Positions 24,702 to 32,654 of a stretch of DNA of 48,282 nucleotides are shown here, in pieces. Every line of letters starts with the position of its first letter. The stretch's first letter is position 1. The DNA comes from Bacillota bacterium (GTDB lineage: Bacteria; Bacillota; Clostridia; Christensenellales; CAG-138), in assembly GCA_023435025.1 (NCBI GenBank), contig JAEYSE010000123.1:1-48282 (forward strand), written 5' to 3'. A model generated the notes under the pieces. It saw only the letters and a list, made by a program, of their open reading frames with translations. It had not been told where the DNA came from and made no database searches. The translations under genes were made by a program, and so were the position numbers.

Positions 24702-26402
24702 ATGGCAATTAAGGGATCCGAATTGCTCATCAGAGCGTTGCAGGCCGAAGGGGTGGATACGATATTCGCATACCCCGGCGTGCCGGTGATTTCTATTTTC
24801 GACGAGCTGTACAAGCAGCAGGGCATTCGACTTATTCTGCCAAGGCACGAGCAGGCATTGGTGCATGCGGCGGACGGGTATGCCCGAGCTACCGGTAAGC
24901 CCGGCGTCTGCTTAGTCACCAGCGGCCCCGGCGCCACCAATACCGTCACGGCTATCGCTGCGGCGAATTATGACAGCGTGCCGATCGTCTGCTTTACCGG
25001 TCAGGTGCGAAGAGACCTTATTGGCAACGATGCGTTTCAGGAGATAGATATCATTGGCATTACCCGCAACATCACAAAGTACAACATGATGGTGATGAAA
25101 CGGGAGGATTTGGGGCGCGCGATCAGGGAGGCGTTTTACATTGCCACCACCGGCAAGCCCGGGCCCGTCATTGTGGATCTTCCTGCGGACGTCATCAATG
25201 CCATGGGCAGCGAAGAGTATCCGAACGATGTGCAGATACGCAGCTACCGGCCTTACGAAAGCGTGCATATCGGCCAGATCAAGCGCGCTTCGTCATTGCT
25301 GCGCAAGGCGAAAAAACCGTTGCTCCTCGCGGGCGGCGGTATCCATATTTCCCGTTCGGAGGGGGCGTTTACGCTTCTTGCCGAACGGGCGGGTATCCCG
25401 GTTATTTCCACCATTATGGGCCGTGGCGCAATCCCGACCGACCATCCGCTGTTTATCGGCAACGTGGGCATGCACGGGTGTTTTGCTGCTAACCAGGCTG
25501 TCATGGAGTGCGATGTGCTCTGTTCCATTGGCTCGCGGTTTAATGACCGCGTGACAGGTAAGGTGGAGGAGTTTGCGCGGCACGCAAAGATCATCCACAT
25601 CGACATCGATACCGCCTCGATTTCCCGCAATGTCCAGGTGGATATTCCTATTGTGGCCGACGCTGGGAAGGCCATTGAAAGCCTGCTGCACTATGTACGG
25701 CCCTGCGATACCGATGGGTGGCTCGCCCAAATTGACGCATGGAAGGCGGCCTACCCTCTGCCCAGGCAGGACAAACCGGGGCTGACGCCACGGAAAATCG
25801 TAGAATCGCTCAACCGTGTCTTCCCAGAGAGTATCGTTGTCACGGACGTGGGTCAGCATCAGATGTGGACAACGCAGTATCTCGCACTGGATAAACGTAA
25901 AAAACTCGTAACTTCGGGTGGGTTAGGCCCTATGGGATATGGATTCCCAGCAGCCATCGGCGCGCAGTTGGGCGATACGCGCAAAAAAGTGATATGCGTT
26001 ACGGGCGACGGTGGATTCCAGATGAATCTTCAGGAGCTGGCGACTGCTGTCCTAGAGGGGTTACCGGTGATTGTCGTAATATTCAACAACGGCTATCTGG
26101 GCATGGTACGTCAGTGGCAGCAGCTCATGTGTGACCGCCGCTATTCGGGAACAGACCTTGCAGCGGGCTTTGGAGAAAGCAGCCCTGTCCAGTATACTCC
26201 CGATTTTGTAAAGCTGGCCGATAGCTATGGCGCACGGGGCGTTCGGGTATTTGACGAGGATGCGCTTCTTAGCGCGTTGGAGACTGCCGGGGAACAGACG
26301 CGGACGCCCACCATTATTGAATGTATGATTGAGCGTGAGGAGATGGTATACCCGATGGTAAAAGTAGGCGCTGCGCTCAACGACATGGTATTGGAGGGGT
26401 AA
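24702..26402 (+). CDS. ilvB: Acetolactate synthase large (catalytic) subunit
   Basis: The 566-residue thiamine-diphosphate enzyme condenses two pyruvates to 2-acetolactate, or pyruvate with 2-oxobutyrate to acetohydroxybutyrate. The catalytic glutamate is E50 in LPRHEQALVHAADGYARA; SGPGATN follows, and the cofactor motif GDGGFQMNLQEL with FNNGYLGMVRQWQ identifies the FAD-containing biosynthetic type rather than the catabolic AlsS. I place the start at ATG 24702, 6 bases after GAAGG; the ATG at 24696 is possible. The longer upstream frame has no family counterpart. The small subunit follows after 2 bases. Confidence 0.9.
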   Translation: MAIKGSELLIRALQAEGVDTIFAYPGVPVISIFDELYKQQGIRLILPRHEQALVHAADGYARATGKPGVCLVTSGPGATNTVTAIAAANYDSVPIVCFTGQVRRDLIGNDAFQEIDIIGITRNITKYNMMVMKREDLGRAIREAFYIATTGKPGPVIVDLPADVINAMGSEEYPNDVQIRSYRPYESVHIGQIKRASSLLRKAKKPLLLAGGGIHISRSEGAFTLLAERAGIPVISTIMGRGAIPTDHPLFIGNVGMHGCFAANQAVMECDVLCSIGSRFNDRVTGKVEEFARHAKIIHIDIDTASISRNVQVDIPIVADAGKAIESLLHYVRPCDTDGWLAQIDAWKAAYPLPRQDKPGLTPRKIVESLNRVFPESIVVTDVGQHQMWTTQYLALDKRKKLVTSGGLGPMGYGFPAAIGAQLGDTRKKVICVTGDGGFQMNLQELATAVLEGLPVIVVIFNNGYLGMVRQWQQLMCDRRYSGTDLAAGFGESSPVQYTPDFVKLADSYGARGVRVFDEDALLSALETAGEQTRTPTIIECMIEREEMVYPMVKVGAALNDMVLEG

Positions 26403-26404
26403 AC

Positions 26405-26911
26405 ATGAGTTCTGAACTGAGTTATCGGTTTTTGTCCCTCTTCGTGGAAAACAGGTTGGGCGTGTTAGCCAAGATATCCGGCCTTTTGGCCGGAAAGGCA
26501 TACAATATCGAAACGCTCACCGTGGGCACCACCGAGGATATTACGATCTCGCGCATGACGATCGGGCTTTTGTGCAGCGACGAGACGTTTGAGCAGATCA
26601 AAAAGCAGCTCAATCGGAGTGTTGATATTATCCGCGTGCTGGATTTTACAAACGCTGACGTTATCAAACAGGAGCTCCTGCTGCTCAAGGTGATGGAGTG
26701 CACAAAGCCAATGCTGGACGATATTGCAAAAACCGCCCAAAAGTTCAAGGCGCGCGTGAAGGATAAAGGACCGGACAGCATATTGCTCGAGCTCGTTGCC
26801 CAGGAAGAACAGAACAACGAGCTGATATTAGCTATGGGCAAATACCCCAAAATTGAGGTAGTGCGCGGCGGCGTGGTCGCTATTGAGAAGTGTATGCGCC
26901 AAACGCCATAG
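26405..26911 (+). CDS. ilvN: Acetolactate synthase small (regulatory) subunit
   Basis: The 168-residue regulator has an N-terminal ACT domain (about 8-80) starting LSLFVENRLGVLAKISGLLAGKAYNIETLTVG, described here as residues 9-41, and a C-terminal ALS_ss domain. It binds branched-chain amino acids, usually valine, and stimulates and feedback-regulates the large subunit. GGAGGGG precedes ATG 26405, overlapping the end of the large-subunit gene. Two hairpin terminators follow. Confidence 0.92.
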   Translation: MSSELSYRFLSLFVENRLGVLAKISGLLAGKAYNIETLTVGTTEDITISRMTIGLLCSDETFEQIKKQLNRSVDIIRVLDFTNADVIKQELLLLKVMECTKPMLDDIAKTAQKFKARVKDKGPDSILLELVAQEEQNNELILAMGKYPKIEVVRGGVVAIEKCMRQTP

Positions 26912-26969
26912 AATAACGGTATGCATGCTGCGTTTGGCAACCAAGTCCGGTTAAACTTATTTACTTCAA

Positions 26970-27004
26970 AAGGGCGGCTTACCTCTAAATAGCCGCCCTT
27001 TTTT
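26970..27004 (+). terminator. Terminator after acetolactate synthase genes
   Basis: A 10-bp stem (26970-26979 with 26991-27000), AAGGGCGGCT with AGCCGCCCTT, is followed by TTTT. A strong intrinsic terminator 58 bases after the stop. Confidence 0.88.
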
Positions 27005-27038
27005 CAAAAACAGGTTTGCATATTGCAATATAATGAAG

Positions 27039-27065
27039 AACGCCGCAGTCAGTGCGGCGTTTTTT
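27039..27065 (+). terminator. Second, adjacent terminator
   Basis: A 9-bp stem (27039-27047 with 27053-27061), AACGCCGCA with TGCGGCGTT around GTCAG, is followed by TTTTC. It follows the first by 35 bases and makes a tandem pair that insulates the BMP operon. Confidence 0.85.
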
Positions 27066-27554
27066 CGCCCCGCGTTGGCCCTCGGCGAGAGAGGCCTTCA
27101 GGTGGTCTATGGACCGTTGCAAGCTTTAGTGTATCCGTAAGGTTGATCTGTCCCCGCATTTCATATAAATCATTGTGCAAAATTACATAAAATTCATCTC
27201 TATAACTGTTTTTTTTTATAGTAACCTACAATAGGAATTTGTCCGGACATCCCATATAATAGTGATATTCACTGAACTCCATTTTTTTCTACTGCTCTTT
27301 TCTGGGACGTTTACCTATCGTTCTACATTCATTCTGTGGGAATACAAGACGGTAAATCATGGCGATTACGCCGGATCTGCCGTGCTAGGCCGGGCGGGCT
27401 ATTTTGGGGGCTCCGCTTCATATTACAGAGGGCAAAAAAAGGTTACCGCCAGTACATGGTCCGCTTTCCGCAAGGGAAATCGTTTTTCCATGCTCTCTTA
27501 TGCGTGATGCATAAACATACACTGCGACACAGTAATTATGTAGGAGGAATGAAA
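27066..27554 (+). other. Long gene-free leader region of the BMP importer operon
   Basis: About 490 bases separate the tandem terminators from the BMP gene. A TATAAT at 27255-27260 could be a -10, but no good -35 is 16-18 bases ahead. A palindrome TGTCCGGACA lies at 27240-27249. An 81-codon frame at 27262-27507 lacks a ribosome binding site and family pattern. If transcription begins near 27265 the leader is about 290 bases, long enough for an RNA element. I looked for a purine riboswitch pattern (conserved UAUA...GGG...UCUACC) and did not find it. Confidence 0.5.
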
Positions 27555-28637
27555 ATGAAAAAGGTGCTGGCACTGCTGCTCATTTTGGCAATGATACTTT
27601 CCGTGGGATGCGCAGGTGCGCAGGCTCCGGCGGCAGAAGCTCCCGCCGCCCAAGCGCCGGCGGCAGAAGCCCCCGCTGCCCAAGCGCCGGCCGCAGAACC
27701 CCCTGCGGCAGCGGAAAAAGATCTTTCCAAAATGAAGGTCGTGGCGCTGCTTTCGGGCGTAATCACGGACAACGGCTGGAATCAGATTTGCTATGAGTCT
27801 GTCAAGAACATTTCCGACAAATACGGCACCGAGCTTGAGTATATCGAGAACATAGCAGTCTCCGACATGGCTGAATACATCCGCACCTACGCCGAAGACA
27901 AGTATGACATGATTATCATCCATGGTTCGCAGTTCAAGGCATCCGCCGAGGAACTGGCGGTGCAGTATCCGGATTCGCATTTCTGCCTTTCCTATGGCTT
28001 CCGTGTGGATGAGAGTACGGCCGATCAGGTGGCCGATATCCCCAACCTCGCATATGTCGGACCTGTCAACATGGGTGTTCTGATTGGCGCGGTTATGGGT
28101 ATTTTGACGGAAACCAACAAAGTTGTATTTCTCGGAGGTCAGGATATCCCCGCCATTACGGATATCGTATCCGGTATTGAGGAAGGCGTACGCCTGACCA
28201 ATAAGGAGGCCGAGGTCAAAACCGATTATCTCGGTACACTGACCGACGCGGACCTTGCAAAGGAGCGGGCGCTTGCCTATATCAATGAGGGCTTTGATGT
28301 TATCTCCGCCAGCGCCAACAGCGCTCAGCTGGGCTGCCTGAAAGCTGCCGAGGAAAAGGGCGTTTATGCGCTGGGCTTCAACGGCGATCAGTACAGCATC
28401 GCTCCGAATGCGATCGTACTGTCCGTCATGCGAAACTATCCGTCCATCTATGAGGATGTGTTCCTTTCCATAGCAAATGACGCGTGGCGCGCCGGTATGG
28501 TGGTCTATACCCTAAAGGATAACGGCACCATAGTCTCCGATTGGCATGGCTGGGATCAGAAACTGCCCAAGGAAAAGGTGGACGCAATCAATGATGTGGT
28601 TGCAAAGCTTTATGCCGGTGAGTTGGGCGACTATTAA
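27555..28637 (+). CDS. BMP-family ABC transporter substrate-binding lipoprotein
   Basis: The 360-residue lipoprotein of the basic membrane protein family (PnrA-like) has a signal peptide ending in ILSVGC with lipidated C19, an Ala/Pro/Gln/Glu linker built from a 10-residue repeat, then the binding domain from about residue 58 (VVALLSGVITDNGWNQICYE). Family members bind purine and pyrimidine nucleosides in Gram-positive bacteria, though some bind other small molecules. ATG 27555 is 7 bases after AGGAGG; the in-frame ATG at 27549 is too close to it. The two permeases and double ATPase follow. The substrate is inferred from family and operon, and is uncertain. Confidence 0.88.
   Translation: MKKVLALLLILAMILSVGCAGAQAPAAEAPAAQAPAAEAPAAQAPAAEPPAAAEKDLSKMKVVALLSGVITDNGWNQICYESVKNISDKYGTELEYIENIAVSDMAEYIRTYAEDKYDMIIIHGSQFKASAEELAVQYPDSHFCLSYGFRVDESTADQVADIPNLAYVGPVNMGVLIGAVMGILTETNKVVFLGGQDIPAITDIVSGIEEGVRLTNKEAEVKTDYLGTLTDADLAKERALAYINEGFDVISASANSAQLGCLKAAEEKGVYALGFNGDQYSIAPNAIVLSVMRNYPSIYEDVFLSIANDAWRAGMVVYTLKDNGTIVSDWHGWDQKLPKEKVDAINDVVAKLYAGELGDY
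27621..27708 (+). repeat. Tandem 30-base repeats coding for the lipoprotein linker
   Basis: Almost three copies of a 30-base unit (27621-27650, 27651-27680, 27681-27708) encode repeats of QAPAAEAPAA. The linker sits just after the lipid-modified cysteine and would act as a flexible tether. The tandem arrangement suggests the copy number can change between strains. Confidence 0.85.
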
Positions 28638-28649
28638 TCCCAAATAACG

Positions 28650-28702
28650 ATCCCGGGAATCCCGTTGCGGTGCCGGTGGCATCCGGGGATTCCCGGGATT
28701 TT
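28650..28702 (+). terminator. Partial terminator between BMP binding protein and permeases
   Basis: A 14-bp perfect stem (28650-28663 with 28686-28699) closes a 22-base loop and is followed by TTT. As in the Liv operon, it separates the abundant binding protein from the membrane components. Confidence 0.75.
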
Positions 28703-28778
28703 CAGTTGGTGAAATACCTGTGGTAGTGGGGATGAAGCAACATCGTTCTTGCGAAATGGAAAGAAAGTAGTATCTGGG

Positions 28779-29867
28779 ATGAAATCAATAGCTGCTGTGA
28801 AAAAACAAATACGGGCAAATTATACGCTGCGCCAGGTGCTTGTTTCCGTATCCGCGGTTGCGGCCGCATTGCTTTTGGGTATGGGGCTGATCAAGATGAT
28901 CGGCTTTGATCCGATAAAGGCATTCGGGGCCCTGCTGCAAGGTGCATTCGGCGGCGTAAGCTCCTTTGGCGAAACGCTGGTCAAGATGTCGCCGCTGATG
29001 TTTACAGGCATGAGCTACGCTTTAGCCAACCGGTGCGGGCTAACGAACCTCGGTATGGAAGGCCAGCTGTACATAGGCGCGCTGTTCGCTACGGCTACGG
29101 GCATTTATGTCACCGGCTTGCCGGCGGCGGTTCACCTGCCGCTGACGATACTTGCCGGGTTTCTCGGCGGCGGACTGTGGAGCCTTTTGGCAGGCCTGCT
29201 CAAGGTGCGTTTTGGCGCAAGCGAGATTATTACCACGGTTATGCTGAACACCATCGCCATTAGCCTGATCGATTTTATGGTCAATGGGCCCATGATCGAA
29301 CCGCCGGGAATCAACTGCCAAACGAGCCCCGTACAGCCAAGCGCGCAGCTGCCTAATCTGGTACCCGAAACGCGCGCACACTGGGGTTTTATCGTCGCCC
29401 TGGCATTCATTATACTGTTCTGGATATTCCTGTGGCATAGCAAAAAGGGCTATGAAGTGCGTGTCTCAGGTCTTAACATAACGGCGGCCAAGTATTCGGG
29501 CATCAATACGGATAACAACATTCTTCTCGTCATGTTTCTTGCCGGCGGCCTTGCGGGGTTGGCGGGAGCAAACGAAATCTTAGGCGTTCAGACTCGTATG
29601 ATTCCGTCCATTTCACCGGGATATGGCTTCGATGGCATCGCGGTGGCATTGATCGGAAACAACACGCCGCTGGGCATCGTGATTGGCTCGCTGCTCTTTG
29701 GCGCGTTCCGTGCAGGCGGCAACCGTATGCAGATAAGGGCCAAGGTACCCAACGCCATCGTTGCCGTCGTGCAGGCGCTCGTTATCATCGCGGTGGTAGC
29801 GAGCCAGATGCTGCTTGAAAAATGGAACGAAAAAGAGCTCAAGAATCAAAAACAGGAAGCGTCATAA
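28779..29867 (+). CDS. BMP-type ABC transporter permease, first subunit
   Basis: The 362-residue membrane protein is the larger permease of a nucleoside-type ABC importer (BPD_transp_2 family, YufP-like). After a short basic N terminus it has about ten hydrophobic segments; ANRCGLTNLGMEGQLYIGAL and ANEILGVQTRMIPSISPGYGFDGIAVALIGNN (around residues 280) are typical. I use ATG 28779, although the ribosome binding site is weak; a TTG at 28749 would lengthen it by 10 residues. The gene ends with a charged tail and the second permease starts 14 bases later. Confidence 0.87.
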   Translation: MKSIAAVKKQIRANYTLRQVLVSVSAVAAALLLGMGLIKMIGFDPIKAFGALLQGAFGGVSSFGETLVKMSPLMFTGMSYALANRCGLTNLGMEGQLYIGALFATATGIYVTGLPAAVHLPLTILAGFLGGGLWSLLAGLLKVRFGASEIITTVMLNTIAISLIDFMVNGPMIEPPGINCQTSPVQPSAQLPNLVPETRAHWGFIVALAFIILFWIFLWHSKKGYEVRVSGLNITAAKYSGINTDNNILLVMFLAGGLAGLAGANEILGVQTRMIPSISPGYGFDGIAVALIGNNTPLGIVIGSLLFGAFRAGGNRMQIRAKVPNAIVAVVQALVIIAVVASQMLLEKWNEKELKNQKQEAS

Positions 29868-29881
29868 AGAGAGAAAAGCGT

Positions 29882-30808
29882 ATGGAAATGATAGAAATGA
29901 TAGGCGGCTATCTTGCCTCCGATATTCGTATGGCAGCCCCAATTCTGCTCGCGGGACTGGGTTTGCTGCTGATCAACTGGAGCGGCCTTCTTAACATAGG
30001 TGCCGAGGGTACGATGTTGATTGCCACTCTCGTTGCCGTTGCCGGGTCATACTACAGTGGCAGCGTCTGGGTGGGCCTAATCGCTGCGATGGTATCCGGC
30101 GCGCTGGTGGGCTTCCTGTTTGCATTTTTGACCGTTACGCTCAAAGCCAATCAGATCGTCGTCGGTGCAGCAATCAACATTCTCGGCTCCGGCCTTTCGG
30201 CGACGCTTAACCGTGTCATATTCGGTGTAAATACAACGATCGCTTCTATCGATACATTCGTGAAATGGGAGATTCCGGTGCTGTCCAAACTGCCTGTGCT
30301 TGGTACGGCGTTTTTTTCCCAGATGCCCATTGTGTATATTGCCTTCTTAATGGTTCCGGCCATGTCCTACCTTTTGTTCCGCACACAGACAGGTTTGAAC
30401 CTGCGCGCCGTGGGAGAGAACCCGCGGGTGGCCGATACGCTGGGTATCAACGTGTATCGTATACAGTATATTGCGGCGATTGTGGGAAGTGCTGTCATTG
30501 CCATGGGCGGTGCATTTCTTTCGACGGGTCTGCTCAATTTTTTTACCGAAGAAATGGTTTCCGGGCGCGGATTTATTGCACTTGCTGCGGTCATATTTGG
30601 GAAATACAAACCTTTAGGCATTATGGTCGCGGCGCTCATATTCATGGCGGGCAACGTGGCCTCGAATATTCTGCAGGTTGCAGGCGCGAACATCCCTTAT
30701 ACATTCCTGACGATGATCCCATACATCCTTACAATCATTGCGCTGGCAATGTTTGCAAGCCGCGCGGTTGCGCCCGCTTCGCTCGGCAAGCCGTATAAGA
30801 GAGGGTAA
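29882..30808 (+). CDS. BMP-type ABC transporter permease, second subunit
   Basis: The 308-residue membrane protein is the smaller permease partner (YufQ-like) with NWSGLLNIGAEGTMLIATL near the N terminus and GRGFIALAAVIFGKYKPLGIM near residue 245, both family hallmarks that contact the ATPase. ATG 29882 is preferred, with AAAGAGAG ahead, over a longer frame overlapping the first permease. It is followed 10 bases later by the ATPase gene. Confidence 0.87.
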   Translation: MEMIEMIGGYLASDIRMAAPILLAGLGLLLINWSGLLNIGAEGTMLIATLVAVAGSYYSGSVWVGLIAAMVSGALVGFLFAFLTVTLKANQIVVGAAINILGSGLSATLNRVIFGVNTTIASIDTFVKWEIPVLSKLPVLGTAFFSQMPIVYIAFLMVPAMSYLLFRTQTGLNLRAVGENPRVADTLGINVYRIQYIAAIVGSAVIAMGGAFLSTGLLNFFTEEMVSGRGFIALAAVIFGKYKPLGIMVAALIFMAGNVASNILQVAGANIPYTFLTMIPYILTIIALAMFASRAVAPASLGKPYKRG

Positions 30809-30818
30809 GGGATAAAAG

Positions 30819-32366
30819 ATGGCAAAAATACTGGAAATGCAATATATCTGCAAGTGTTTTCCCGGTGTACTGGCCAACGAGGACGTATGCCTTGAAGTCG
30901 AGGCCGGCGAGGTGCATTCTTTGCTCGGTGAAAACGGTGCGGGCAAGTCTACGCTGATGAATGTGCTGTGCGGCCTGTATAAGCCGACTTCGGGCGATAT
31001 CCTGATCGAGGGGAAACGGATCAAGTTCAACTCTGCAAAGGATGCCATGTGCATCGGCATCGGCATGGTACACCAGCACTTCATGCTCATCCCGACGCTT
31101 ACAGTGACAGAAAACTGCCTGATCGGCGCAAAGGACGCGGGCGGGTTGCGGCTGGACATAAAATCCGCCACACGGAAAATCGGCGAACTGGCGAAAAAAT
31201 ATAATATGGATATTGACCCGAATGCAAAGGTGGGCACTTTGTCTGTAGGCCAAATGCAGCGGGTGGAGATCATAAAGGCGCTGTACCGCGGTGCACGCAT
31301 TCTGATACTTGACGAACCGACGGCCGTACTCACTCCGCAGGAGACGGGCGAGCTGTTCAATATGATCAGAAGCCTAACGGCCAACGGGTTTACAGTGCTT
31401 TTTATCAGCCACAAACTCAACGAGGTCAAGGAGATATCCGACCGTGTGACGGTACTTCGGCTTGGCCGCGCGCTCGGCACATACAACACAGCGGATTGTA
31501 GTGTAGAGGACCTGGCACGCCTGATGGTTGGCCGCGATGTAGACTTTACAATCAATCGCACTACGCAGGACTCCGGGGATGTGCTGGTTTCCGTTCATGA
31601 CTTGACGCTCGATCGCGAGCAGAGTGGCAGCAGAAAGATATTAAACGAGGTAGACCTGCAGGTTCATGCGGGCGAAGTGCTGGGCATCGCCGGCGTGGAC
31701 GGCAACGGACAGTCCGAGCTTGTCGAATGCCTGACGGGCCTGAAACACGCGACGCGCGGTAAGGCGTTGTACGGACGGAAGGATCTGATCAAATGTACGA
31801 CCCGCCAGATTATGTCCGAAGGCGTTTCACACATTCCGCAGGATCGTCAAAAGACCGGGCTGATCATGCCGATGGCACTAACGGAGAATTTCATATTGCA
31901 GGATTACTATAAAACCATGTTTGGCAAAAGCGTGTTGATCAATTGGAAGGATGTGCATGCGTACAGCCAGAAGCTGATCGAGGATTTTTCCATCAAGACG
32001 CCGAGCCGCTTCGAGCTTGCGCAGAATCTGAGCGGCGGCAACCAGCAAAAGGTCGTGGTAGCACGTGAGATCAGCCGCAAGCCGCGATTCCTTATTGCCA
32101 TGCACCCCACGCGCGGGTTGGATGTAGGCGCGATCGAGTACATTCACCGCAAGCTCATCGAGCAGCGCGACAATGGCGTGGGCATCCTGCTGGTTTCAAC
32201 GGAGCTTGAGGAAATTCTTAAACTCAGCGACCGAATCGCGGTGATGTATGAGGGTGAGATCATGGGCGTCGTCCGGCCGTCGGAAACCACCGTTGAGGAG
32301 ATGGGTCTGATGATGGGGGGGAAGCGGCTTTGTGATATCCGGGGCAGGTCCTCCGCGACCGGTTAA
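30819..32366 (+). CDS. BMP-type ABC transporter ATPase with two nucleotide-binding domains
   Basis: The 515-residue protein is a tandem ABC ATPase, YufO/RbsA type. The N-terminal domain has Walker A GENGAGKST, signature LSVGQMQRVEI and Walker B LILDEPTAVLT. The C-terminal domain has the degenerate Walker A GVDGNGQSEL, signature LSGGNQQKVVVAREI and the substituted Walker B region AMHPTRGLDVGAI, normal for this group, so it is probably the non-hydrolysing half. It completes a four-gene importer. A hairpin terminator lies 59 bases after the stop. Confidence 0.92.
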   Translation: MAKILEMQYICKCFPGVLANEDVCLEVEAGEVHSLLGENGAGKSTLMNVLCGLYKPTSGDILIEGKRIKFNSAKDAMCIGIGMVHQHFMLIPTLTVTENCLIGAKDAGGLRLDIKSATRKIGELAKKYNMDIDPNAKVGTLSVGQMQRVEIIKALYRGARILILDEPTAVLTPQETGELFNMIRSLTANGFTVLFISHKLNEVKEISDRVTVLRLGRALGTYNTADCSVEDLARLMVGRDVDFTINRTTQDSGDVLVSVHDLTLDREQSGSRKILNEVDLQVHAGEVLGIAGVDGNGQSELVECLTGLKHATRGKALYGRKDLIKCTTRQIMSEGVSHIPQDRQKTGLIMPMALTENFILQDYYKTMFGKSVLINWKDVHAYSQKLIEDFSIKTPSRFELAQNLSGGNQQKVVVAREISRKPRFLIAMHPTRGLDVGAIEYIHRKLIEQRDNGVGILLVSTELEEILKLSDRIAVMYEGEIMGVVRPSETTVEEMGLMMGGKRLCDIRGRSSATG

Positions 32367-32424
32367 CATCTCTTTGTGCGAGTAGCTCGAGGCTAAGCGC
32401 AGGAGCTCCTATTCACTAATACTA

Positions 32425-32449
32425 AAAGGCATCCGAACAGGATGCCTTT
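32425..32449 (+). terminator. Terminator of the BMP importer operon
   Basis: A 10-bp stem, AAAGGCATCC (32425-32434) with GGATGCCTTT (32440-32449) around GAACA. The short U-tract is part of the stem. The stem is nearly symmetric and could work in both directions. Confidence 0.75.
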
Positions 32450-32615
32450 CATAGTGGCCAGAAAAAAACCATAGCCGCATTAGAAATACTATAGCTTAAA
32501 AAAGGGATAGTTCTAACGCAGCACAATATTTTATGAGTTGGAACCAATGTACCCTTCAAATCGGTTTGACAAATCTCACGGCGAAGAGACTTTCCTTCGT
32601 CTTTTGTTAAATTTC

Positions 32616-32624
32616 TGATATAAT
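32616..32624 (+). promoter_or_regulatory. Extended -10 promoter before the PstS-like gene
   Basis: TGATATAAT at 32616-32624 is a full extended -10 element with a consensus TATAAT. The -35 is poor, as is usual for extended -10 promoters. Transcription would begin near 32631, giving a leader of about 25 bases. Confidence 0.6.
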
Positions 32625-32654
32625 ACCTGAAGTTAAAAAGTTCGGAGGTTCTCT

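Noticed and set aside
27262..27507. An 81-codon open frame in the BMP leader
   Set aside because: No ribosome binding site, unusual composition and no recognisable family; it ends before the real gene.
27066..27554. Purine or ZTP riboswitch before the BMP importer
   Set aside because: The conserved purine-riboswitch core and the ZTP (pfl) core were looked for and not found.
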